Origin: Hemerocallis citrina | Lineage: Eukaryota > Streptophyta > Magnoliopsida > Asparagales > Asphodelaceae | DNA length: 64,000 nucleotides | Direction of reading: 5' to 3' | Assembly (NCBI GenBank): GCA_017893485.1 | Contig: CM030367.1 | Span: 84,698,853 to 84,762,852 of the forward strand | In this document: piece after piece, positions 21,624 to 31,839 of the stretch | Numbering within the stretch: the stretch's first letter is position 1 | Layout: each line of letters begins with the position of its first letter | Notes under the pieces: model-generated | Seen by the model: only the letters and a program-made list of their open reading frames with translations | Database searches by the model: none | What the model was told of the DNA's origin: nothing | Position numbers and translations under genes: made by a program

Positions 21624-22970
21624 TTTTTAGGGAAAAGGTGGAATAAGGCCACCCTGTTTCATTAATAAGAGTTTAACGAAACAAACCCAGAGTACTGGGC
21701 CCAATACAAACTACAGACAGAAAATAAAACATATATGAAGCAACATGACACGTACAAACAATAAATCCCTCCAACAACCCTGGAGGGTGGGCGGACAAAC
21801 CAGCTTGGTCCAGCCAAAGCGTGAGTACGTCAGTTTCGCTTCGTACAGTGCCTCCACGACACATGCACACCTACTCGAAACAAGTCAGGCAAGATTTTAT
21901 CACCTGCAACTCTCTTCATTCACCTCGCTGGAGGGACCCCATCTTTGGGCCCAAGCTCCACCAACGTGCAAACTACCTAACTCCCAGTATCTTCACACGC
22001 ACTACCAACCCTCGCAGGTTACCATGAATGGCCCCGAGAGTGTGGACATGGTGGCAAGCGCGCAGAACATCCGGGCACCCAACCAGCAAATCCCAACCAG
22101 CAAATCATGGAGGGACCCCATCTTTGGGCCCAAACTCCAGAAACGTGCTGGACCACCTAACTCCCGGCATCTTCACACGCACTACCAACCCTCGCAGAAC
22201 GCCAAAAATGGCCCTGAGAGTGTGGACATGGTGGCAAGCATGCAGAACATCCGGGCACACAACTAGCAAATCGTGGAGGGACCCCATCAAGGGTCCTACC
22301 CCACAATCGAACAGACCTACTAGCTACACACCCCCAACCACCCTACCACAGCAAAAACAACCACTGGTCCGCCGAATCACCGGCCTCCCCAAGTGGGATC
22401 TGGGCACAGTGTGTGTGCGGTGACAAAGTGTGTGTGTGCACAGTGTGGGGCAAAGTGTGTGTGTGTGTTCGGGGGTGGGGGTGGGGGTGGGGGGGGACCT
22501 CACCCAAGGGATCGGCGGCAGGGCGTCGTCGCTGTGAGCGGGGATTCGGCGGACAGGGCGCGGGGAGGGGCGTCGTCGGCGCGATCTCCCCCTGACGTCG
22601 TCGTGGGTGAGGTAGCAGCGTCCTCTGGTCGCCGTGGGGAGCTCGCCAAGTCCGATGGCGCAGACTCCCCACCGCGGTAGATGCGACGAACTCCGCAACC
22701 AGGGTGGGCGGCGCACTGGAGCACCGATCGTAAAGGACGACGCGAAGGGCTTCTCCGTCGGCGCTTCGCATCGTACAGCCCCTTCCTCGGCGCTTCGTCT
22801 TCATCGCACCGCGGGACTCCGTCGTGGCTTCGTCTTCAGCGCTCGTCGAGGAATGGCGAGGGGGAACGTCGGGGTGCGAGGGAGGGGGGGCGGCGCTGAT
22901 GGCGCCGCCGCCCCCAAGCAGAGTAGATCTAGGGTTTTTTTAGAGTTGGTAGGAGGGGTTTTTTTTAGAG
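21624..22970 (-). mobile_element. LINE-derived non-autonomous retroelement, copy 1
   Basis: The insertion is bounded by a 16-bp direct repeat AATAACATGTGCTGTT (21608-21623 and 22971-22986). A T-run at its left end is the poly-A tail of a minus-strand transcript. Its 3' sequence (minus) includes GGTGGCCTTATTCCACC, shared with copy 2 at 27237-29308. The 5' part (22400-22960) is very GC-rich and begins near AAAAACCCTAG on the minus strand, as many plant L1 leaders do. Frames of 60-170 aa occur on both strands in the GC-rich part, but none resembles ORF1 or reverse transcriptase. It must have moved with enzymes supplied by another LINE. Confidence 0.85.
21930..22300 (-). repeat. Internal direct repeats in LINE-derived copy 1
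   Basis: GGAGGGACCCCATC starts at 21930, 22109 and 22275. The first two units (179 bp) are nearly identical and contain GAGAGTGTGGACATGGTGGC. The third is cut short. Copy 2 of the family has single versions of the same word near 28060 and 28490. Confidence 0.9.
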
Positions 22971-23072
22971 AATAACATGTGCTGTTATTGTTAATGGTGT
23001 TTTATACTGATGTATCCAAAACTAAATCAGTTGGGTAAATATTTTCGAAAAGTTGGACAGTACGGAAAAAAT

Positions 23073-23081
23073 TCAACAATA
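23073..23081. repeat. 9-bp target duplication, right
   Basis: TCAACAATA, matching 20519-20527. The first two or three bases of the element ends do not pair perfectly, so the boundary could move by a base or two. Confidence 0.8.
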
Positions 23082-23164
23082 CCCCTCCCATCCCATGTAA
23101 CCAACAAAACAAAAACATGCATAAAGCTAGCTAAGGAATAAGGATTTAATTATTATACGTACGT

Positions 23165-26020
23165 TGAGGGTTTTCCTTTTTGATGAATCGGATAGAGCCA
23201 ACCGGCTCCAGCCATCAAAAATATATTAATCAATAAAGCAGTTAAAAAGTAATACAAATAGTCAAGGGTTTTACAAGATGTAAAACAAAAATAGGCGAGC
23301 AAAAAAGAAATACATTAAAGCGAGCAATAAAGAATAACAATAACAGACTCAAGATCTGCAAAGCAAAGGGAGGAGACACAGCAAGACGCGCCACGCCACA
23401 ACCCGCGAGCAGAGTAAATGGCCCGGAATTGCCAGCCAAGAGGACTAAGGCCAGACCTGTCGCACTCGAGAGAGCCCAAGAAAAACGACGCTAAACGTCC
23501 AGCCGCGCCAAGTCGGAGAACCTACGCTCACAAAGACGCTGGTCTAAAGGCCACGCAATCGACAAAGAAGCCAGGGCCACCACTAAGCTTGAAGACGGGA
23601 GCGAAAAATGAGTAGAACAGCCAAAAGATGGTCCAAAAATACGGGAGAGAAAACTGCCTCACTCAACCGCATAAGGCACAACCTACAACGACAAACCAGA
23701 TAGCCAACTCCAAGGAGAAAGCAAAAAGCTAAAACTCAGAAGCGCACATGAAGAGGCGCCTACACTGCGGATACTTTTTTAGCCAATAAACGCGCACTCA
23801 CGCGAGTAGGCAAGTTAGAATAAAGTTTCTTCTTGTAAGATCTCTTAGCGGGGGGAGGATCGGTTACCACCAGCGGGAGCGTGGACCTGCCATGGACAGG
23901 CCCGGTGGTGTCTACTGTGTTAAAGCTATTAGAGGGGGAAGGGAGGCTGGGCGAAACTGGCGAAAAAGTAGTTCTGAAATTAGAAAGAAAAGAATGACGA
24001 TAAAGGAAGGAAACTCCACGAGTCGAAAGGTGCACGATCCCAATCGAACTACAATACCAGGAAAGGCCAGACCTAAATGGAGTGGATAAATCAGACTTCT
24101 TATCCCGATACAAACTCAATGAAGGCCTCACAGCACAAAAAAGGGAACGATGCTGAAAACTGCCTGACCAAGGAAGGGAAACAAGTTTCGTGAACTCCGA
24201 GCGATCCTGAAATAGGGAAGCAAAATAAGGATACTGACAAGTCGCAAGAAGAGTGTCATAAGCAATGAGAGAAGGAGTGGGGTTAATAGGTGGAAAAGGC
24301 ACCACTACAGAGGAGCCCAACTCCTTTCCCGGCTTGCGGCAACTCTTCCTCGCGAAGCATGTATCAAACATGCACTTGAAAAGGGGACCCATAAGAAGGG
24401 AGAGACGTTTGGTCGGCAGAGTTCTAGCCAAAACATGATCCATCTCCAGACTCACAAACAACGTAGGCCCCACAATTTTAGAATGGGGACGAGACTGAAA
24501 AGAACCCAACCGAGGGAAGGAAACAAGATTCGAATGAAACTTACGATCCTTAAACTTACTAGCAATATTGGGAATCTGAAGGGTGCCAGAAGATGCCTCA
24601 CAATCTGTGAGAACAGAGAGTGGGATTGTATCAGGATAGGGAACATCCTCGGTGGGGACAAAAATCTTTTTAGCCTCAAAACTAAAGTTCCTCTCCGATC
24701 GTGCAATAAGCTTGCCTTTTAAGAGAGGATAGTTTAGATATAAGAGAAGCTTGGCCGATAATGGTTTGCCTCTGGGTAAACCAAGAAGTTTTTGAAGGGA
24801 AAAACATCGCCTGCGAGAGTGTCCATGCTTGTCACAAAAGAAGCATTTCATTTTGTTCACGCACTCTTGATGAAAATGCCCAGGAAGAAGGCACCTGAAA
24901 CAAACCAGGAACGGGGCGGGGGAACGAGACGATAGGTCCAAAGAGAAAATGGGGGAGCAAAGAGAGTGACCCTGATTAACGGGCCTATATTTTTTATATA
25001 CCTCGACCCGAGACGGGCACGAAGAGAACATGGCTCAAAGCCAGTGAAGGGCAGTGGAAACTGATAAAGAGAGGATCAGTTACTGCATAGGTGGCTAAAT
25101 AGCCAGGCAAAAGGATCACTACAGATCCAGCACCAAAATACCGATGAAATCCACGCAATAGACCAACCAAGATGCAACAAAACAGAGGATCAGAACGATC
25201 CAAACCACAACGATACAGAACTAATGGGAGATTAGAGAGAGTAGATAATAAGCTACTGAGAGAAAATTAAACAAACTATGTTGCAGAAAAACTAATAACA
25301 GAATATGAAAGAGAGGGAAGACTACGCAGTCCACCAAAAAGAACTAGAGGGGCGCGGGATCGAGCACCGCCAACCCAGAGGAACAAGCAACAAAAAAGGG
25401 GAAGACAGAAGAAAGTGTGCAAAACACTCTCAAGCAAAAACGAAAGGAAGAGAAAACTGAAATTACAAGAATTAAAAAGAAACGGGAAATAGACTAAAAA
25501 ATACTCACATAGCTAGTAGAGGAAGTTACGAGGCCAGACTCCGAAAGAGGGAGAGGCTGCTGCAACTGACCCGGAAAAGCAGGCACTTGGAAGCGAGAAG
25601 CGCTGCTCTCCAAGGAGATAGAGCAGGCGCGGTTGAATCGGGAGATCTCGAACAGAACTTCGAAAGAGCGCTGTCGACTAGAAAGGGAGGACAGTTGGCA
25701 GCGGGAGCTCAAGAAACTGTCGAACCGGAAAAGCGCTGCAAAGGGAGAGAATCAGCCGGGGGACAACTGCAAACGAAGGAAGCTAGAGCTCTAGAGCACC
25801 ACAGGAAAGATCGAAGGAGGCACTCAAGCATCCAAGAAGAAGATGCCCAGGGAAACTGGAGATGCAAATCAAAGCCGGAGGGGGAACTAAGATAATGGGT
25901 TTGTAGATAAAGACGGGATCTCGAACATTAACAGAGGGGAAAGGATGGAAGACGGCCCGTAGCGCTCGGATCTGGGCGGAGAAATGATGTTTTTTGAGAG
26001 AGAAGGAAGGGATTTTGAAA
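23165..26020 (-). mobile_element. L1-like LINE derivative carrying only an ORF1-type gene
   Basis: On the minus strand the 5' leader (about 26020-25210) is GC-rich. An ORF1-like frame follows (25031-23760), and the 3' end near 23170-23230 has ATTAATATATTTTTGATGGC followed by A-rich sequence, as in plant L1 tails. No endonuclease or reverse transcriptase is present in the 600 bp after ORF1. I could not find a target duplication, so both ends are approximate. It is either an internally deleted LINE or a non-autonomous lineage. Confidence 0.6.
23760..25031 (-). CDS. LINE ORF1-like protein with two CCHC zinc knuckles (423 aa, intact frame)
   Basis: This is the longest uninterrupted frame in the window. 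Two knuckles stand close together: C44, C47, H52, C57 and C63, C66, H71, C76, both CX2CX4HX4C. ORF1 proteins of plant L1 elements bind the LINE RNA, and such knuckles are their nucleic-acid-binding part. The frame likely once extended further upstream, because an overlapping frame (25203-24994, with VVILLPGYLATYAV) resembles the preceding part, so the start Met at 25031 may be secondary. Downstream the protein has an internal duplication: NIASKFKDRKFHSNLVSFPR and YFASLFQDRSEFTKLVSLPW are two versions of one segment about 130 residues apart. The C-terminus is basic. No ORF2 follows. Confidence 0.65.
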   Translation of the reverse strand: MFSSCPSRVEVYKKYRPVNQGHSLCSPIFSLDLSSRSPAPFLVCFRCLLPGHFHQECVNKMKCFFCDKHGHSRRRCFSLQKLLGLPRGKPLSAKLLLYLNYPLLKGKLIARSERNFSFEAKKIFVPTEDVPYPDTIPLSVLTDCEASSGTLQIPNIASKFKDRKFHSNLVSFPRLGSFQSRPHSKIVGPTLFVSLEMDHVLARTLPTKRLSLLMGPLFKCMFDTCFARKSCRKPGKELGSSVVVPFPPINPTPSLIAYDTLLATCQYPYFASLFQDRSEFTKLVSLPWSGSFQHRSLFCAVRPSLSLYRDKKSDLSTPFRSGLSWYCSSIGIVHLSTRGVSFLYRHSFLSNFRTTFSPVSPSLPSPSNSFNTVDTTGPVHGRSTLPLVVTDPPPAKRSYKKKLYSNLPTRVSARLLAKKVSAV

Positions 26021-27224
26021 TCGCTTCTTTAGTACTACCTACAATTTCTTCCGGTACCTTAATCTTTTATTTATTTATTTCATATTTGGTACATTAAAAA
26101 TAGCTATGTATATGGTTCGAGCAAGGCTACCTAAACTGCTCTTGCTGAATTTGTTCAAGTAATCCGTACTTTTGCAGTCTGCAATCAGAGTCATCCTTTT
26201 CCACAGTTTCTTTACAAAACAAAATGCATCAAAAATTTTAATTAAAAAAATTTGCATTAATATTATTTATTACTAAAAAACTTGTGTTTCGAAATAAATA
26301 AGTGCACACAAGTTTACTCATCTAATCAAATATAAAAAAATCCCCATTTTATCGTTATAAAAGTTTCATCAAAATTTGTAAAGCTATTTTCATGTTATAT
26401 TTGTGTATATGCATAAAATCTAATTTTACTATTTTCATTATGTTTATTGAAACTAACTTTCACTCAGGCCAATTTTCTTTTCTTAACTTAGTTTTTTTAC
26501 TAACCACTGATAAAACTTAATAGCCTTTAACATAACACGGTTATCTAGTGGAATCAATGACAGATGAAGGACTGGAGATATTGAACAAAAATAAAACTAT
26601 TTTATTTCGGCGTTATGTTAATATGCAAAATGGTAGAAGACATGAGATCTTCTTTAAAATGCACTTCCTCTATCAATTTCACAATTTTAAGAAGACCGGT
26701 ATCGTGGATTGTAGCTAATCAACTGTCCCCTGGTCCCTACCATATGTCACTTATTTTTTTCTTCTTTCCATTTTTTTTACTGCATCTAAATTACTAGTTT
26801 GTGATGTGATATCTTAAAATCAAGTGTGTGAATTAGTCCAAGGCCAACCCGACTTTGAGAGTTGTCTGGCCCGGATTGAAGCGGGCTCTTGGGCCGAGAT
26901 AATGCAAACTTTTGCACGGGTTAATTTGAGTTTAATTGTTGGCCATTTATTAAATCATCGAGTTTGGGCTTAAGCCTTTAGGCCCGAGGCCCGTATATTA
27001 TATGTGCGTATTGATTTCTACAAACTCATCTCCTCTATTTTAATGGATTTTAATGGGAGAGTTTGTTATCAAACAAACTTTATTTGTAATTAAACAAACA
27101 CGTGCATTGCACATGTACAACTAATATGAATGAATTGTTAGGTTTGATAGGTTCGATGCCAAACAATTTCAGAATTTTTTTTTAATATATATTTATAAAG
27201 ACGAGCACCACACGTGTAAATTAT
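26021..27224. other. AT-rich intergenic stretch, nothing certain
   Basis: No gene is seen. Around 26804 (TGTGATATCTTAAAATC) there is a weak resemblance to the start of LTR copy a, followed by AGCCC-type words and an ACGTGCATTGCACATG palindrome near 27100. That hints at a decayed member of the long-LTR family, but no end or hairpin was found. Confidence 0.4.
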
Positions 27225-27236
27225 CAGTCTTTAGTT

Positions 27237-29308
27237 TTTTTTTTTTTTGAAGGAAAAGGTGGAATAAGGCCACCCTGTTTCATTAATGAGAATTAACCAA
27301 CCAAACAACCTACAGACAACAAAATAGAACATGAAGCAATATAACCAATAATCACAATCAGGGCTAACTCTCTTAGAGGGTGGGCCACCAAAAAAACTAC
27401 AACTAGGACGAACCGACTACAGCTTGTCCCCGACCTCCACCAATACTGTACTGGACCCCAACTTGGGCCCAGTCACATAGCGAGTACCGACTAATTGTAT
27501 GTACGTCACATAAGCTTCGTGCACCGCCTCCACGGCGCGCACGCACCCACCTGAAGTGAATCACGCGCGACTTGGGTATTCGCCGGTCCCAACCTTCTCC
27601 CCCTCTCCCACACCGTCTCCAACAAACTCACTTTCTGCGCAGTCGAAGTCACAACCAAAGTAGAGCCGTAGAGAGGATACCTTCACCTCTCTCACGCTTT
27701 AGCTCTCACAAGCGATTTCTCACTAAGCAAAACTCTCACTCACCCTAACCACGAACACAATCCAAGACACAAACAGGCACCTGCATAGAGTAATGAAAAG
27801 CAACATCTTCACTCTCTCACTCTCTCACTCTCTCACCTCTCTCTCTTACATAAAATTCGAACGAAATCACAACCAATCTGAAGAATCACCTTCACCTCTC
27901 GCCCCTGCAGGCGGTGGACGTTGTAGATCACAGGGTCAATGATGAGGGCATAGTGGCTGTGCTGTTGCAAAGTCTGTGGTAGTGAATTAAAGGAGGTCGA
28001 GTTCAGGGTGTGACTTACCTACTGCCGACCAAAAACGCAAACATCTCCCCTCTGTGCACCTCGTGGAGGGACCCCTTCTACAGGCCCAAGCCCCATCCTG
28101 TGCAGTAACGAGTGAGCATCTCTCGTGGGTAGACCCCGTCTTCAGGCCATAACCCCACAACTGTACTACACCTCATATTCACACTAAATCAAACCCAACT
28201 CAGACCACTCCTCCACCCCCCTAATAATACCTCACCACTACCACACTTACTCTCTCTTCATAGTAAGAGAGAGGCAAACCACGGCTTCTTCGCACGCACT
28301 GGTGACCGCGAAGAGCATTCAGGGCCCCAAGAGTGGACAACACAGTGCCACAAACCCCACACCAACTCACCCTTATCTCTCACAGTCTAACCATGCCCAA
28401 ATCCCACACCCACTCACCCCCATCACCAAACAAAAGATCCAACAAGAATGTTCAGATCTGAATTCTCTAGAACAGGCGCTGCACATCATGGAGGGACCCC
28501 ATCTTGGGCCCAAGCCCCACAATCGTGAAATACAACACCTCTCACACCAAAAGCGACACCAACCCCGTGCCAACAGCTACTCAACCTCAGGTCTGAGCAC
28601 CAGTCGCCATGTGTGTGGGGGGGGAGGGGGGCAGTGGACCAGATCCGAAGTGGATCTGAACACCAGTCGCCAAGGGGGGACTCACCAGTCAACCAGATCC
28701 GAACCGGGCACGACGACGTGGCTGCTAGTCATCGAGAGTAGCACCATATTGGAAGTCAAATCTGGGTCAGGGGACGCACTCTCGCCGTCACCCAGATCCA
28801 ACGGGTCTTCGTCCCCTGGCCACAACATCGGTGCAAGCTCCCCATCGTAGGAGCTCGCGGTTGGCGACAATGGCAGATCTATGGCTCTGCTCATGCGATC
28901 TGGCGGACCTATGGCGGATCTGGCCTCATGCGATCTGGTCGGCGCGACGGGGGCTTTGCTCTGGCAGAGGAGGCGCGTCGACGGTGGCATTCTGCGACGA
29001 GGCGCGTTGACCATCCGCCTCCTCTCTCTTGGTCGGCGATGGTGCGAAGGCATCGCACGAACTGTAGCCTCCCATCGAAATGTGAAACTCGTCGGGAAGA
29101 GGAAGGGGAGGACAACGGGCTTCGGCGGGAGAGGAGCCCCGGGGCGGCGGCGCTGAACCCTAGCCGTCGCCCCTACACACAAATCTAGGGTTTTTGTTTG
29201 TGACGGTGGGAGAAGAGGAAGGAACCAAACTTGCTAAGGACAACGGGCTTCGGCGGGAGAGGAGCCCCTGGGCAGCGGTGCTAAACCCTAGCTGCCGCCC
29301 CCACACAC
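27237..29308 (-). mobile_element. LINE-derived non-autonomous retroelement, copy 2
   Basis: Flanked by AGTCTTTAGTT (27226-27236 and 29309-29319). It has a T-run at its left end and the same GGTGGAATAAGGCCACCCTG segment as copy 1 directly after it. The interior contains CTCTCAC repeats near 27805-27845, GGAGGGACCCC words and a GC-rich right third (28600-29300) that starts on the minus strand with TAGGGTT-type leader sequence. No reverse transcriptase or ORF1 is recognisable. Frames of 90-180 aa in the GC-rich part have no domain I know. It has the same family and mode of movement as copy 1 but is about 0.7 kb longer. Confidence 0.8.
29111..29307 (-). repeat. Duplicated 5' end monomer in LINE-derived copy 2
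   Basis: GACAACGGGCTTCGGCGGGA starts at 29111 and again at 29239 (128-bp step). Each copy runs through AGGAGCCCC and AACCCTAG to CCCACACACA-like ends. On the minus strand these are two tandem 5' ends. Confidence 0.9.
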
Positions 29309-29319
29309 AGTCTTTAGTT

Positions 29320-29788
29320 AATTCCAGCTTAACTTTGATTAAGTTTTAACAACTTAAAACTCATCCAGCTTAACTTTGATTAAGTTAGCACACAGATTCG
29401 TAAGTTAAATTCTCCCACCTTTCGATATATTTTAGTTTCTTTTTTCTTTTCTTTCTTTTCTTTTTTTTTTGTGTGTGCAAGTGATATATCTTAGAAGCGT
29501 TAATTTAACTCTTAGTTATATGTTACAAAACTTCATTATTTACTAGTTCTGAAGGTATGTAAAGGGACCATCATTGGCCCAAGCCCAATCCATTTCATTT
29601 ATCTATCAGACCCGATCCATTTATTTGACATTAGGTTTTATGCTTAAAATTATGTCAACAACTAAATAGACCAGACTTGGAATGGCGGAAGCTGAACGGA
29701 CCCTAATATGGGTTTACAGAAATCCAGCCCGATCGAGTCTGGTCATTCCCACCCTTTTGCTTGAGACATGAAAAATGTTACTACCTCT
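29320..29788. other. Intergenic stretch before the chromovirus
   Basis: Includes a twofold CCAGCTTAACTTTGATTAAG (29324 and about 29367) and CCCAAGCCCAATCC words. No gene or element end is recognised. Confidence 0.5.
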
Positions 29789-29793
29789 GTTCC

Positions 29794-30164
29794 TGTTAGG
29801 GGTTCAGTAAGAGTTGGCAAAGGAGTGTATCAGCTAAGGGAAGGAGGTATCATCTATTGTGTTTAAGAAATGTATCAAGGTTTGTATGTTGTATCTGTTG
29901 TTAGTGTTTGGGTTGTAATCGGGTATTTGGTTTGTCCCTAGCCCGGCCCATTTAAAGGGCAGGAGTTAGTTAGAGAGTATTATAGTTTTAGCCTGTGCTT
30001 TCCATGTAAATCCAACTCTATAAAAGGGGGGGAAACAAAATGTACTGTTTAATTCAAGTTTAATAAAAATCCAATTTCCTTCTTCCCCAATTCAGAGCTT
30101 CTTCAAACCCTACAATCTTGGTCAATGGCGAGAAAGCGACATGCTCAGAACATAAGTCCTAACA
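29794..30164 (+). repeat. Chromovirus 5' LTR
   Basis: 371 bp with matching ends TGTTAGG and CCTAACA, a TATAAAAG box near 30019-30026 and an AATAAA signal near 30062. The primer site follows at once. The partner LTR is outside the window. Confidence 0.85.
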
Positions 30165-30166
30165 AC

Positions 30167-30180
30167 TTGGTATCAGAACC
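30167..30180 (+). other. Chromovirus primer binding site
   Basis: TTGGTATCAGAACC starts 2 nt after the LTR. It matches the plant initiator-Met primer complement TGGTATCAGAGC at all but one of the first 12 positions. Confidence 0.88.
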
Positions 30181-30208
30181 GGTTGTGGAAGACGGCGATG
30201 AGTGAGAT

Positions 30209-31202
30209 ATGGGCAGACCATCCGCCATCGAGTCGGAGTTGGCAGCAATGAAGGATCAGATGGCTTCAGTGCAAACTCAGCTCGATTTCGTAGTCGAGCA
30301 TATCAAGGAGTTAGCAATCCAAAGGCTAAACTCGATGGGAGCTCCGACATCTAATCCAGTTCTAGTAACACCAAAAGATGTAACAAACCCTAACTCTGCT
30401 CAATCTAAATTTCCGTTTGGATTAGGGAGCACTCCAAAATCTCCGTTCAAACTTGAGTTTCCTACATTTGTTGAGGGGGATCCAACTGAGTGGATTTGCA
30501 GTGCTGAAAAATTCTTAGAGTTTTATGAGATAGATGATTCCCAAAAATTGAGATTTGCGTCTTTGAATCTAAAAAAAAGTTGTGCCATGGTACCATATGC
30601 ATATTAAGAATAGGATGGATTCAATCTCATAGCAATAATTTCTTGAGGAGTTAATTACTAGATTTGGCCCTACGGAATTTCAGGATTATGAAGGATTCCT
30701 ATCAAAATTGAGCGAAAAATGAGATTTGAGGTTTATGTCCAAGAGTTTGATAGATTATCAAATTCTGTAGAGGATTGGACAGAGAAGCATTTTTTGCGTA
30801 CTTTTCCCAGTGGATTGAGAGACGAAATTCATTAGGATGTAAATACTCAATGACCTAAGACAGTGAATAGGGCTATCGGGTTAGCTAGGGATATGAAGAG
30901 AAGTTTGTGGGAAAAAGTTGTTCAAAGCTCCATTTAATGCTAAGAACACTAACTCTAAAAATGCAGTAACACATCCAAGGGTTCAAGAGAAAAACCAATC
31001 CACTCCTACTATGCCTAGGCAATTGCTACCTCCTGAGTTGAGAGAAAGAAAAGCTACGGGGTTGTGTTTCAATTGCAATGAGAAATACTTCCAAGGTCAT
31101 ATGTGCAAGTCACAAAAGTTCTTCTTCCTAGAAATTTTTGCAGATGATGCTGAAGTCAGTGGGGAGGAAGCAAGAGTTGAAGATGAAACTGAGTACACTT
31201 AA
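30209..31202 (+). pseudogene. Chromovirus gag (broken)
   Basis: The first frame (30209-30607) starts MGRPSAIESELAAMKDQMAS with a coiled-coil-like helix and contains KLEFPTFVEGDPTEWI, the capsid entry motif of this gypsy group. It stops after a shift at 30600. The capsid core follows in other frames. The last frame (30918-31202) holds LCFNCNEKYFQGHMCK, the knuckle-like box that chromoviruses often show with CX2CX7HXC spacing. In the family, gag forms the virus-like particle and binds RNA. A real product cannot be made from this copy. Confidence 0.88.
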
Positions 31203-31213
31203 ATGGTGAATTA

Positions 31214-31700
31214 TTGAAGATTTCTTATCATGCTCTTTTTGGCTCTTCCAGTTATCCACATACTTTGAGAGTAAGAGGGAAAACCAAAGGAAGGGATGTG
31301 AATATTTTGATAGACACAAGGTCAACTCATAACTACATTGATCCACAAACTGCCATCAAAACTAACCTACATATCTCTGCTGAGCCTAAATTTAAAGTAA
31401 TAGTAGCCAATGGAGAGGCAAAACATAGTGAAGGAATAATAGATATGGCACCATTCATAGTGCAAGGGGTGAATTTGTCAACTAAACTACTAATCTTACC
31501 ACCGGGGTCTTCACATATGGTTTTGGGAGTTGAATGGCTTAGGTCCATGGGTAGGGTAACGATGGATTTGAAATTGCCAGAAAAGGAATTTCATTTAGCT
31601 GAAAAAATTGGTAGTTTTAAAAGGAATGAAGGAGGGGCAGTTGCAAATGATCAGTGTTGATGAGTTGTCCAAGGAAATAAATTGTTATGATCAAGCTTTT
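31214..31700 (+). pseudogene. Chromovirus aspartic protease (active site altered)
   Basis: The frame 31214-31660 reads NILIDTRSTHNYIDPQTA, where gypsy proteases have DTGSTHNF-like residues. Gly of the DTG triad is Arg here, which should abolish activity. Downstream ILPPGSSHMVLGVEWLRSMG is the second conserved strand. A shift near 31640 moves to the frame that leads on to the reverse transcriptase. The family role is polyprotein cleavage. Confidence 0.88.
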
Positions 31701-31839
31701 CTGTTACAATTAAATTGTAGAGAGGACCTTACATGTTTTTCAGCAGTTGCAGTGGAGACACCTACAAATAACATAGAAGATGAACAAACTGAGTTCTTAG
31801 GGAAGCAAGTGTTGAACCAATTCTCAAATCAGTATGCCA

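Larger units (their letters stand above)
20528..23072. mobile_element. Mutator-like foldback element with ~500-bp inverted arms, split by a LINE-derived insertion
   Basis: The left arm (20528 to about 21055) is the reverse complement of the right arm (about 21188-21610, resuming at 22987-23072). Matching pieces include ATTTTTTCC..GTACTG at the ends, AAATATTTACCCAACT, and a long interior run that includes GATGATTCAAAATGCTATGG on the right and its complement on the left. The flanks carry a 9-bp direct repeat TCAACAATA (20519-20527 and 23073-23081), the size made by Mutator transposases. Without the insertion it is about 1.2 kb with a short centre of about 130 bp. It has no transposase gene, so it is non-autonomous. 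Confidence 0.85.

Noticed and set aside
22324..22975. Several overlapping frames of 60-150 aa on both strands, Arg/Pro/Ser-rich
   Set aside because: They fall in a GC-rich non-coding part of a LINE-derived element. Stops are rare there by composition, all strands are open at once and no domain is visible.
26804..27225. Possible start of another long LTR
   Set aside because: Only the first ~20 bp and a few AGCCC and ACGTG words resemble the family. There is no end, hairpin or core block, so it is not called as an element.
28302..29188. Frames of 166-182 aa in LINE-derived copy 2
   Set aside because: Same reason: GC-rich sequence with open frames on both strands and no recognisable domain or matching frame in copy 1.
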